Shown here: positions 56,942 to 64,000 of the stretch, one piece after another
Layout of the letters: each line of letters starts with the position of its first letter
Position numbering within the stretch: position 1 is the stretch's first letter
Assembly (NCBI RefSeq): GCF_017916255.1
Contig: NZ_CP072827.1
Location: 2,790,001-2,854,000, forward strand
DNA length: 64,000 bases
Origin: Streptomyces mobaraensis NBRC 13819 = DSM 40847
GTDB taxonomy: Bacteria > Actinomycetota > Actinomycetes > Streptomycetales > Streptomycetaceae
Direction: 5' to 3'
The notes under the pieces: generated by a model
What the model saw: the letters and a program-made list of their open reading frames with translations, nothing else
The model's database searches: none
What the model was told of the DNA's origin: nothing
Program-made: the position numbers and the translations under genes

Positions 56942-58276
56942 ATGACCGGCCCTGACGATGTCCTGCTTGTCCACGGCGGTACCCCGCTCGAGGGCGAGAT
57001 CCGTGTCCGCGGTGCGAAGAACCTCGTGCCGAAGGCCATGGTCGCCGCCCTGCTCGGCAGCGGCCCCAGCCGCCTGCGCAACGTCCCCGACATCCGTGAC
57101 GTGCGGGTCGTCCGCGGTCTGCTGCAGCTGCACGGCGTGACCGTGCGCCCCGGCGACGAGCCGGGCGAGCTGGTTCTCGACCCCTCGCACGTGGAGAGCG
57201 CGAACGTCGCCGACATCGACGCGCACGCCGGCTCCTCGCGCATCCCGATCCTCTTCTGCGGCCCCCTGCTGCACCGCCTCGGCCACGCCTTCATCCCCGG
57301 CCTGGGCGGCTGCGACATCGGCGGCCGGCCCATCGACTTCCACTTCGAGGTGCTGCGCCAGTTCGGCGCCACCATCGAGAAGCGGGAGGGCGGGCAGTAC
57401 CTGGAGGCCCCGCAGCGGCTGCGCGGCACCAAGATCCAGCTGCCGTACCCGTCGGTCGGCGCGACCGAGCAGGTGCTGCTGACGGCGGTGCTCGCGGAGG
57501 GCGTCACCGTCCTGTCCAACGCGGCCGTGGAGCCCGAGATCGAGGACCTCATCTGCGTGCTGCAGAAGATGGGCGCGATCATCTCCATGGACACCGACCG
57601 GACGATCCGCATCACCGGTGTCGACTCGCTCGGCGGCTACAACCACCGCGCGCTGCCCGACCGCCTGGAGTCCGCCTCCTGGGCGTCCGCCGCGCTCGCC
57701 ACCAAGGGCAACATCTACGTCCGCGGCGCCAGCCAGCGCGAGATGATGACCTTCCTCAACACCTACCGCAAGGTCGGCGGCGCCTTCGAGATCGACGACG
57801 AGGGCATCCGCTTCTGGCACCCCGGCGGCGAGCTCAACGCCATAGCGCTGGAGACGGACGTCCACCCCGGCTTCCAGACCGACTGGCAGCAGCCGCTGGT
57901 CGTCGCCCTGACCCAGGCGTCCGGCCTGTCCATCGTCCACGAGACGGTCTACGAGTCCCGGCTCGGCTTCACCTCCGCCCTCAACCAGATGGGCGCCCAC
58001 ATCCAGCTCTACCGCGAGTGCCTCGGCGGCTCCGCCTGCCGCTTCGGCCAGCGGAACTTCCTCCACTCGGCGGTCGTCTCCGGCCCGACGAAGCTGCAGG
58101 GCGCGGACCTGGTCATCCCCGACCTGCGGGGTGGCTTCTCCTACCTGATCGCGGCGCTCGCCGCGGACGGGACGTCGCGGGTGCACGGGATCGACCTGAT
58201 CAACCGCGGGTACGAGAACTTCATGCAGAAGCTGCAGGATCTCGGCGCGAACGTGGAGCTTCCGCAGGGGGTGTGA
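56942..58276 (+). CDS. murA: UDP-N-acetylglucosamine 1-carboxyvinyltransferase
   Basis: A 444-residue enzyme for the first committed step of peptidoglycan synthesis. The catalytic Cys is C124 in GLGGCDIGGRPIDFH, so the protein should be fosfomycin-sensitive. The N-terminal RVRGAKNLVPKAMVAALLGS (K26-N27 region) and C-terminal PDLRGGFSYLIAALAADG are conserved. It lies divergently from yqgE and is followed by repeat copy C. GlcNAc from the PTS and hexosaminidase genes elsewhere in the window would feed the same precursor pool. Confidence 0.97.
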   Translation: MTGPDDVLLVHGGTPLEGEIRVRGAKNLVPKAMVAALLGSGPSRLRNVPDIRDVRVVRGLLQLHGVTVRPGDEPGELVLDPSHVESANVADIDAHAGSSRIPILFCGPLLHRLGHAFIPGLGGCDIGGRPIDFHFEVLRQFGATIEKREGGQYLEAPQRLRGTKIQLPYPSVGATEQVLLTAVLAEGVTVLSNAAVEPEIEDLICVLQKMGAIISMDTDRTIRITGVDSLGGYNHRALPDRLESASWASAALATKGNIYVRGASQREMMTFLNTYRKVGGAFEIDDEGIRFWHPGGELNAIALETDVHPGFQTDWQQPLVVALTQASGLSIVHETVYESRLGFTSALNQMGAHIQLYRECLGGSACRFGQRNFLHSAVVSGPTKLQGADLVIPDLRGGFSYLIAALAADGTSRVHGIDLINRGYENFMQKLQDLGANVELPQGV

Positions 58277-58314
58277 CGGAGCGTCCGTCCGTGGGGGCGG
58301 GACGGGGGCGGGTT

Positions 58315-58503
58315 GCCCCGGTCCCGCCCCTTCGCCGCTTCCTGGGGCTGCGCCCCAGACCCCCTTTTTCGCGGCTTCGCCGCTCGTCCTCAAACGCCGG
58401 ACAGGCTGAATAGCCCGTCCGGCGTTTGAGGACAGCGCGCGCAGCGTGCTGCGGGGGTCCGGGGGCTCGCCCCCGGGAATCGGCGAAGGGGCGGGACCGG
58501 GGC
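58315..58503. repeat. Intergenic palindromic repeat element, copy C
   Basis: A 189-bp copy of the element at 12670 and 28937. The outer arms are GCCCCGGTCCCGCCCCTTC and its complement, and the inner arm is GTCCTCAAACGCCGGACAGG and its complement. It lies 38 bp after the murA stop, followed by the HU terminator. Confidence 0.85.
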
Positions 58504-58535
58504 ACCAGCCCGCCGCAGGCGCCCGCGCACGCGAA

Positions 58536-58570
58536 AGGGCGGCCGCCCCCACCCGGGGAACGGCCGCCCT
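58536..58570 (-). terminator. Terminator after the HU gene
   Basis: AGGGCGGCCG (58536-58545) pairs perfectly with CGGCCGCCCT (58561-58570) around a 15-nt loop. On the minus strand it begins 15 bp past the HU stop. Confidence 0.75.
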
Positions 58571-58585
58571 CCGGCGTCCGAAGGC

Positions 58586-58867
58586 TTACTTGCCCTTCGC
58601 GGCTTCCTTGAGCTTGGAGCCCGCGGAGACCTTCACGCTGTAACCGGCAGCGATCTGGATCGGCTCGCCCGTCTGCGGGTTACGGGCGGTGCGAGCGGCA
58701 CGGTGGGTGCGCTCGAAGGTCAGGAAGCCGGGGATGGTCACCTTCTCGTCGCCCTTGGCGACGACCTCACCGACGGTCTCGGCGAGGGCGGCCAGAACGG
58801 CGTCGGCGTCCTTGCGGGTCACCTCGGCACGGTCGGCCAGAGCGGCCACCAGCTCACTGCGGTTCAT
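58586..58867 (-). CDS. hup: HU family DNA-binding protein
   Basis: A 93-residue histone-like nucleoid protein. It starts [20 protein letters not shown] and contains the HU core [20 protein letters not shown] followed by [29 protein letters not shown] is the DNA-clamping beta-arm. It has no Lys/Ala-rich extension, so it is the HupA type of Streptomyces (HupS has one). It acts as a dimer that bends DNA. Confidence 0.97.
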   Translation of the reverse strand: MNRSELVAALADRAEVTRKDADAVLAALAETVGEVVAKGDEKVTIPGFLTFERTHRAARTARNPQTGEPIQIAAGYSVKVSAGSKLKEAAKGK

Positions 58868-59169
58868 GTTGTACTCCCGTGTCTTTCTTGCCAATGAGGC
58901 GTGAGATCGAAGCCGATGCTGCCAGGGCCCTCGGACAGTCCCCGGACCCGGGTCCGCCACTAGATCCCTCGCGCCCCGGGGGGTGCCCCCTGGACGGAGT
59001 CCTCGGGGGAGCATCCTGCCCCCACCAGTGGTGGGAAAGCCAATCCGGCACCCTGGAGAGTCACACGGAAAGCGCCACAGCCTCGGAGGGGGCCGCGTTT
59101 CCGCGGCCCGTTCACTGCCCGACACCCTATGGGGGCCGTAGGAGCGCCGCGCCACGCGACGCGCCGTGC
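58868..59169. other. Intergenic, 302 bp, between the HU gene and malic enzyme
   Basis: Upstream region of HU on the minus strand. An AT-richer stretch near 58880-58910 (CTTTCTTGCCAATGAGGC) is likely the promoter. No gene, repeat or terminator stands out, although malic enzyme ends exactly at 59170 without a visible terminator hairpin in the first 100 bp. Confidence 0.35.
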
Positions 59170-60603
59170 TCAGGCCGTCGTGGCGGCCGTCACAGCCACT
59201 CCGGCGGCCTTCGCGGCCTCGCGGACGGCGCCGGCGACCGCGCCCGCGACCTTCTCGTTGAAGACGCTCGGGATGATGTAGTTCGCGTTCAGCTCGTCCT
59301 CGGCGACGACGTCGGCGAGGGCGCCGGCGGCGGCCAGCATCATCTCGGTGTTCACGGTGCGCGACTGGGCGTCCAGGAGGCCGCGGAAGACGCCCGGGAA
59401 GACCAGCACGTTGTTGATCTGGTTGGGGAAGTCGGAGCGGCCCGTGGCGACCACGGCGGCCGTCTGACGGGCGATCGCCGGGTCGACCTCGGGGTCGGGG
59501 TTGGCGAGCGCGAAGACGATCGCGCCGTCGGCCATGGCGGCCACGTCCTCGGCGCCGAGGACGTTGGGGGCGGAGACGCCGATGAAGACGTCCGCGCCGC
59601 GCACGGCCTCCTTGAGGGTGCCGGTGATGCCCTCGGGGTTGGTGTTGTCGGCGATCCAGCGCAGCGCCGAGCCCGGGTCGGCGGAGACCAGGTCCTCGCG
59701 GTCGGCGTGCACGACGCCGTGGATGTCGGCGACGACGGCGTGCTTGACGCCGGCGGCGATCAGCAGCTTGAGGATGGCCGTACCGGCCGCGCCGGCGCCG
59801 GACATGACGACGCGTACGTCGCCGATGGACTTGTCGACGACGCGGAGCGCGTTGGTGAGCGCGGCGAGCACGACGATGGCGGTGCCGTGCTGGTCGTCGT
59901 GGAAGACCGGGATGTCGAGGGCCTCGCGCAGCCGGGCCTCGATCTCGAAGCAGCGGGGCGCGGAGATGTCCTCCAGGTTGATGCCCGCGAAGCCGGGGGC
60001 GATGGCCTTGACGATCTCGACGATGGCGTCGGAGTCCTGGGTGTCCAGGCAGATCGGCCAGGCGTCGATGCCGGCGAAGCGCTTGAAGAGGGCCGCCTTG
60101 CCCTCCATGACGGGCAGCGCGGCCTTGGGGCCGATGTTGCCCAGGCCGAGGACCGCGGAGCCGTCGGTGACCACCGCGACGGAGTTGCGCTTGATGGTCA
60201 GGCGGCGGGCGTCCTCGGGGTTCTCGGCGATGGCCATGCAGACGCGGGCGACGCCCGGCGTGTAGACCATGGAGAGGTCGTCGCGGTTGCGGATGGGGTG
60301 CTTGGACGCCATCTCGATCTTGCCGCCGAGGTGCATCAGGAACGTCCGGTCGGAGACCTTGCCGACGCTGACGCCCTCGATGCCGCGCAGCTTCTGCACG
60401 ATCTCGTCGGCGTGGGCGGTGGACGTCGCGGCGACGGTGACGTCGATCCGCAGCTTCTCGTGGCCGGAGGCGGTGACGTCCAGGCCGGTCACCGAGCCGC
60501 CGGAGGACTCCACGGCCGTGGTGAGCTGGCTGACCGCGGTACCGCCGGCGGGCACCTCCAGTCGGACCGTCATCGAGTACGAGACGCTAGGCGCCGTTGC
60601 CAT
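59170..60603 (-). CDS. NAD(P)-dependent malic enzyme with an N-terminal ACT-like domain
   Basis: A 477-residue enzyme that decarboxylates malate to pyruvate. Residues 10-90 are an ACT-like regulatory domain ([40 protein letters not shown]). The catalytic part has [20 protein letters not shown] (catalytic Tyr), [28 protein letters not shown] (metal ligands) and the nucleotide-binding loop [10 protein letters not shown]. An ACT domain suggests amino-acid feedback control. The enzyme supplies NADPH or pyruvate. The start ATG 60603 has AGGGGAAAG upstream. Confidence 0.94.
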   Translation of the reverse strand: MATAPSVSYSMTVRLEVPAGGTAVSQLTTAVESSGGSVTGLDVTASGHEKLRIDVTVAATSTAHADEIVQKLRGIEGVSVGKVSDRTFLMHLGGKIEMASKHPIRNRDDLSMVYTPGVARVCMAIAENPEDARRLTIKRNSVAVVTDGSAVLGLGNIGPKAALPVMEGKAALFKRFAGIDAWPICLDTQDSDAIVEIVKAIAPGFAGINLEDISAPRCFEIEARLREALDIPVFHDDQHGTAIVVLAALTNALRVVDKSIGDVRVVMSGAGAAGTAILKLLIAAGVKHAVVADIHGVVHADREDLVSADPGSALRWIADNTNPEGITGTLKEAVRGADVFIGVSAPNVLGAEDVAAMADGAIVFALANPDPEVDPAIARQTAAVVATGRSDFPNQINNVLVFPGVFRGLLDAQSRTVNTEMMLAAAGALADVVAEDELNANYIIPSVFNEKVAGAVAGAVREAAKAAGVAVTAATTA

Positions 60604-60880
60604 GGCCGCTTTCCCCTGCTTTCGCTGATTGCGTTGTTCCGCGCGCCCGGGTGTGCGGTCCGGCCGGAGGCCGTCCCACGCCGGGCGACGTCCGATCGTC
60701 GCACCTACCGGCCGGTAGACGGTAACCAGCACCGTCTTTCCGGAAGGTGGGTTTCACCATATGAGAGCGCTCGAGCCGCCCACCTGGGCGGATCCCGCCT
60801 TCCCATCATGCGCCGCCCCTGTTAAACCGCAGGCAAAGCCCGCACGGACGCGACCGCACACGACTGAACACGACCGAAGA
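60604..60880. other. Intergenic part between malic enzyme and the small-RNA locus
   Basis: Upstream region of malic enzyme, no gene. It contains a tandem of ACACGAC-like hexamers (60855-60880: CACACGACTGAACACGACC). These lie just beyond the terminator hairpin of the small RNA. Confidence 0.4.
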
Positions 60881-61028
60881 CGAACGGGCGGTTCCCTCCG
60901 AGGATTCGGAGGGAACCGCCCGTTCGCGGAAGGTTCAGCGGCACCGACCCGCCATGCTCGCCTCGCGGCAAGTGGTCGCTCGAAGCGACTAAGGTTGGGC
61001 CCGGGGGCTTGGATCGAGCCGGTGCCGT
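60881..61028 (-). ncRNA. Small structured RNA candidate, about 145 nt
   Basis: Read on the minus strand. A helix of 8 bp (CGGCACCG 61027-61020 with CGGTGCCG 60946-60939) encloses nested helices: GCTCG/CGAGC, CAAG/CTTG and a hairpin GTCGCT-TCG-AGCGAC. The RNA ends in a perfect 21-bp hairpin (60926-60906 with 60901-60881, loop ATCC), a strong intrinsic-type terminator. A promoter lies directly upstream with its start predicted at the first base of the helix. No ORF of note is present. It resembles no Rfam class I can name. Confidence 0.65.
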
Positions 61029-61032
61029 ATTC

Positions 61033-61060
61033 AGGCTAACAAACGCCTCCCGGAAGTCAT
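61033..61060 (-). promoter_or_regulatory. Promoter of the small RNA
   Basis: On the minus strand, ATGACT (61060-61055) and TAGCCT (61038-61033) are separated by 16 bp. A start about 6-7 bp on (61026-61028) coincides with the 5' end of the predicted helix. Confidence 0.5.
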
Positions 61061-61157
61061 TCCCGGTACCGGGGGTTCCGGCGGGAACCGGCCGGACGAC
61101 CATCCGGGCGGCGTACGGCACTTGCGGTCCCCCGGCCCCGCCAGCCCCCGGACGGCT

Positions 61158-63515
61158 TCAGTCCCGCAGCAGGTCCGGCACCCCGTCCGCGTCCGGCTCG
61201 TCCCGCTCCCCCGCGAGCACCGTCAGCCGCTGCGTGGCGCGCGTCAGGGCCACGTACAGGACGCGCAGCCCGGCCGGGGACTCGTCGGCGATCTCGGCCG
61301 GCGTGACGACGACCGTCGCGTCGTACTCCAGGCCCTTCGCCTCCAGGCTGCCCAGCGCCACCACCCGGTCGCCGAGACCGGCCAGCCACGCCCGCGCCTC
61401 GGCCCGCCGGCCCATGGGCACGACGACGCCGACCGTCCCGTCCACCTCGGCCAGCAGGCGCTCCGCCTCCGCGCGGACGGACGCGGCGAGGTCGGGGCCC
61501 GCGACCGCGAAGCGCGGCTCGACGCCCGTGGAGCGGACCGCGGACGGGGACTCCATCCCCGGCATGGCCAGCGCCAGCACCTTCGACGCCAGTTCGGCGA
61601 TCTCGGCCGGGTTGCGGTAGTTCACGGTGAGCCGGAAGCGACGGCGGGGGCGGGTGCCCAGCGCCTCGTCGCGGGCCGCCGCGGCCTCGTCCGGGTCGGA
61701 CCAGGACGACTGGGCCGCGTCGCCGACGATCGTCCAGGTGGCGTGACGGCCCCGGCGGCCGACCATCCGCCACTGCATCGGCGTCAGGTCCTGCGCCTCG
61801 TCCACGATGACGTGCGCGTAGTCGCGGCGCTCCTGCGCCAGCCGCTCCGCCCGTTCGCGGCGGCTCTCCATCCGCTCGGGCATCAGCTCCTCCAGGCCGG
61901 TGAGCTGGTCGAGCGGGTCGAGCTCGCGGGGTCTGCGGGGCCGGGCCGGGGCGCCGAGCAGCGTCTCCAGCTCGTCCAGCAGCGCCACGTCGTGCACCGA
62001 GAGCGGACCCTTGCCGTCCGCGTCCAGCCGGCCCAGCGAGCGGGCCAGCTGCCGCACCTCGCGCGGGTTGAGCACCCGGCGGGCCCAGCGCCCGAGCCGC
62101 CGCTCGTCGGCGAGCAGCGCCAGCACCTGACGGGGCGCCAGCTCCGGCCACCAGGCCGCCAGGAAGGACAGGAAGTCGTCCTCGGTGGTGATGTCCTCGT
62201 CGAACGCCGCGCGGGCCTCCGCGGCCATCTCCGGGTCGGTGTACCGCTTGGGGCCGCCCGCGCGCGACCACAGGGCGTCGAGCAGCAGCCGGCGCGCGCG
62301 GGGCCGCAGCAGGTTGACGGGGGCCGTGCCGCCCAGCGCGGACTGCCGGATGCGGTCCAGCTCCTCCGGGCCCAGCTCGACGCGGGCGCCGAAGGCGACG
62401 ACGCGCAGCCGGTCGGGGACGGCGCCGCCGCGCGGCACGTCCAGGGCGCCGCGCGTGGCCTTGCGGAGCACCTTGAGCATGCGCGAGGAGCCCTTGATCC
62501 GGGCCACGGCCGGCTCGTCGTAGGTGTCCGCCTCCGCGCCGTCCACCAGCGAACCGAGCGCCCGGATGGCGACCTGGCCCTCCTCGCCCAGCGACGGCAG
62601 CACGCCCTCGGTGTAGGCGACGAGCAGCGGCGTCGGCGAGACGATCAGGATGCCGCCCGCGTACCGTCTGCGGTCCTGGTACAGCAGGTAGGCGGCACGG
62701 TGCAGGGCCACCGCGGTCTTGCCGGTCCCCGGGCCGCCCTCGACCTCGGTCACCGAGGCGGCGGGGGCGCGGATCACCAGGTCCTGCTCGGCCTGGATCG
62801 AAGAAACGATGTCCCTCATGGTGTGGCTGCGGGCCTGGCCGAGCGCGGCCATCAGGGCGCCGTCGCCGACCACCGGCAGCGCGGCGCCGTCCAGGGTCGC
62901 CCGCAGCTCCGGGCGGAGCAGGTCGTCCTCGACGCCGAGCACCCGGCGGCCCTTGGAGCGGATCACCCGGCGGCGCACCACACGGCCCGGCGCCACCGGC
63001 GTCGACCGGTAGAAGGGCGCGGCGGCGGGCGCCCGCCAGTCGATGACGAGCGGCGAGTAGTCGGCGTCCAGGACGCCGATGCGGCCGATGTGCAGCGTCT
63101 CGGCGATCTCCGCGCGGTCGTCGCGGACGGCGTCGTCCGCGGGCTCGACGGAGGTGTACGCGCCGTCGGGCCCCTTCTTGCCGTCCTTGCCGCGCAGCAG
63201 GTCGATGCGGCCGAAGAGGAAGTCCTCGAACTCGCTGTTCAGCCGGTTGAGGTGGACCCCGGCGCGGAACACCTGGGCGTCCCGTTCGGCGAGCGCCCCC
63301 GGCGTCCCCACCTGGCCGCGCTTGGCGGCGTCGTCCATGAGGAACTCGGCCTCGTGGATCTTCTCCTCGAGGCGCCGGTACACCCGGTCCAGATGGTGCT
63401 GCTCGGCACCGATCTCTCGGTCACGGATCCCGTCCGGATGCGTGGTTCCCCCACCGTTCCCGGCGTTCTGCGGATCCGTCGCCACCTGCGCGCGTGTGGC
63501 GTTCTGCGCGGCCAC
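61158..63515 (-). CDS. HelD-like SF1 helicase
   Basis: A 785-residue UvrD/Rep-type helicase. Its N-terminal coiled-coil arm (EQHHLDRVYRRLEEKIHEAE) and YIGRIG-like IGRIGVLDADYSPLVIDW region are typical of HelD proteins, which remove stalled RNA polymerase. The helicase core has Walker A GGPGTGKTAVALH, motif II DEAQDLTPMQWRM, motif III VGDAAQSSWSDPD and motif VI VALTRATQRL. I chose GTG 63515, where AAGGGGG lies 8 nt upstream. Some Streptomyces relatives (HelR) protect polymerase from rifamycins; I saw no rifamycin-associated element upstream. Confidence 0.88.
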   Translation of the reverse strand: MAAQNATRAQVATDPQNAGNGGGTTHPDGIRDREIGAEQHHLDRVYRRLEEKIHEAEFLMDDAAKRGQVGTPGALAERDAQVFRAGVHLNRLNSEFEDFLFGRIDLLRGKDGKKGPDGAYTSVEPADDAVRDDRAEIAETLHIGRIGVLDADYSPLVIDWRAPAAAPFYRSTPVAPGRVVRRRVIRSKGRRVLGVEDDLLRPELRATLDGAALPVVGDGALMAALGQARSHTMRDIVSSIQAEQDLVIRAPAASVTEVEGGPGTGKTAVALHRAAYLLYQDRRRYAGGILIVSPTPLLVAYTEGVLPSLGEEGQVAIRALGSLVDGAEADTYDEPAVARIKGSSRMLKVLRKATRGALDVPRGGAVPDRLRVVAFGARVELGPEELDRIRQSALGGTAPVNLLRPRARRLLLDALWSRAGGPKRYTDPEMAAEARAAFDEDITTEDDFLSFLAAWWPELAPRQVLALLADERRLGRWARRVLNPREVRQLARSLGRLDADGKGPLSVHDVALLDELETLLGAPARPRRPRELDPLDQLTGLEELMPERMESRRERAERLAQERRDYAHVIVDEAQDLTPMQWRMVGRRGRHATWTIVGDAAQSSWSDPDEAAAARDEALGTRPRRRFRLTVNYRNPAEIAELASKVLALAMPGMESPSAVRSTGVEPRFAVAGPDLAASVRAEAERLLAEVDGTVGVVVPMGRRAEARAWLAGLGDRVVALGSLEAKGLEYDATVVVTPAEIADESPAGLRVLYVALTRATQRLTVLAGERDEPDADGVPDLLRD

Positions 63516-63583
63516 CCAGGCCCCCTTCTGTGTGCGTAGGGCAGCCTTCAACCGTACGCGAACTGGGGTACCTAGCGCACCTG

Positions 63584-64000
63584 TCAGGACATGAGAGGTT
63601 TGGCACGGTCGGTCACGGCTTGACGGGGCTGCGGTGACGGCCTGACGTCCGCGCCGCCCGGTCCGTTCGCGGACTTTCCGGCGCTCCCGCCGGCCCCTTG
63701 GGACCCGTCCTCCCCTTGCGTTCCCTCGCCGTTCATCGCCCGGCGGCGGTGCCGGGCCACCCGCTCCCGGTTGCCGCACACCTCGCTGGAACACCAACGG
63801 CGCCGCCGGCCCCGGGAGGTGTCCAGATAGAGGAGGGTGCAGCTCTCGCCCTCGCACTGGCGCAGCAGACCGCGGACCGCCGGGTCGGTGAGGAGTTCGA
63901 CCGCGTCCCGGGCCACCAGCGACACCAGCGCCGCGCAGTCCGGCGGGGCGGCGACGGTACGGACGAGAGCGCCGTCGGCGCCCCGGACGGCCCGCGGGGC
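63584..64000 (-). CDS. CGNR zinc-finger domain protein, 5' end beyond the window
   Basis: The frame is open from base 64000 to the stop at 63584-63586. The visible C-terminal 138 codons contain the CGNR zinc finger: GESCTLLYLDTSRGRRRRWC followed by SSEVCGNRERVARHRRR, with the Cys ligands and the CGNR motif itself. These proteins combine an N-terminal ABATE domain with the finger and are thought to be stress-induced regulators. A Gly/Ser/Pro-rich tail of about 45 residues follows. The start lies outside the window. Confidence 0.85.
   Translation of the reverse strand, partial: APRAVRGADGALVRTVAAPPDCAALVSLVARDAVELLTDPAVRGLLRQCEGESCTLLYLDTSRGRRRRWCSSEVCGNRERVARHRRRAMNGEGTQGEDGSQGAGGSAGKSANGPGGADVRPSPQPRQAVTDRAKPLMS

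Noticed and set aside
63516..63583. Rifamycin-associated element (RAE) upstream of the HelD-like gene
   Set aside because: No GGGGCTTGC-type inverted repeat was seen in the upstream region on either strand.

Overview
The window is chromosomal DNA from a Streptomyces species. The sequence is very GC-rich, GTG starts are frequent, start/stop overlaps are tight, and it carries the GlcNAc PTS genes with DasR-type (dre) operators and an SsgA-like sporulation protein. From memory, the order PBP - bcp - rph - nagF/nagE1/nagE2 - cysM/cysO/mec - clpS - pncB/pncA - ssgG - hpd - hexosaminidase - murA - HU - malic enzyme - helicase follows the S. coelicolor core region around SCO2897-SCO2952. I could not check this against a database.

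Layout. 0-7 kb: partial ABC-2 permease, class A penicillin-binding protein, a SugE/Gdx exporter behind a guanidine-III riboswitch, GroES-like and DUF3618 proteins, Bcp peroxidase, and an orphan histidine kinase coupled to an anchored extracytoplasmic protein. 7-9 kb: an unusual tRNA gene with anticodon UAG but no class II variable arm, then RdgB, a lipoprotein and RNase PH. 9-13 kb: the N-acetylglucosamine PTS locus with three dre sites. 13-16 kb: an MBL-fold hydrolase and the sulfur-carrier cysteine pathway (CysM, CysO, Mec). 16-30 kb: amino-acid permease, DUF2017/ClpS, NAD salvage (PncB, PncA), two RDD membrane proteins, SsgG, a GlcD-like oxidase, HPPD with a divergent Lrp regulator, and a Lon-like protease. 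30-40 kb: IclR regulator, a DEAD/DEAH-type helicase, a Doc/antitoxin pair, an MFS exporter, then YeiH, cysteine dioxygenase, a LysR regulator and an alpha/beta hydrolase, with two minisatellites between them.

39.8-47.3 kb: a tRNA-Cys gene is followed directly by an accessory block. It holds a DUF4365 nuclease-fold protein, a membrane protein, a Ser/Thr kinase with an extracytoplasmic PQQ propeller, a WXG100/T7SS-like protein set, and small uncharacterised ORFs. 47-53 kb: a three-gene molybdenum-hydroxylase operon in which the Fe-S subunit carries about 700 extra low-complexity residues and the catalytic-subunit glutamate appears to be replaced by alanine. 53-64 kb: GH20 hexosaminidase, DUF3039, YqgE, MurA, HU, malic enzyme, a HelD-like helicase and a partial CGNR zinc-finger regulator. 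Between malic enzyme and the helicase lies a well-delimited small-RNA candidate with promoter, nested helices and a 21-bp terminator hairpin.

Three copies of a roughly 190-215-bp palindromic intergenic element sit at 12.7, 28.9 and 58.3 kb, each just downstream of a plus-strand gene. No CRISPR array, insertion sequence, integrase or rRNA gene was seen.
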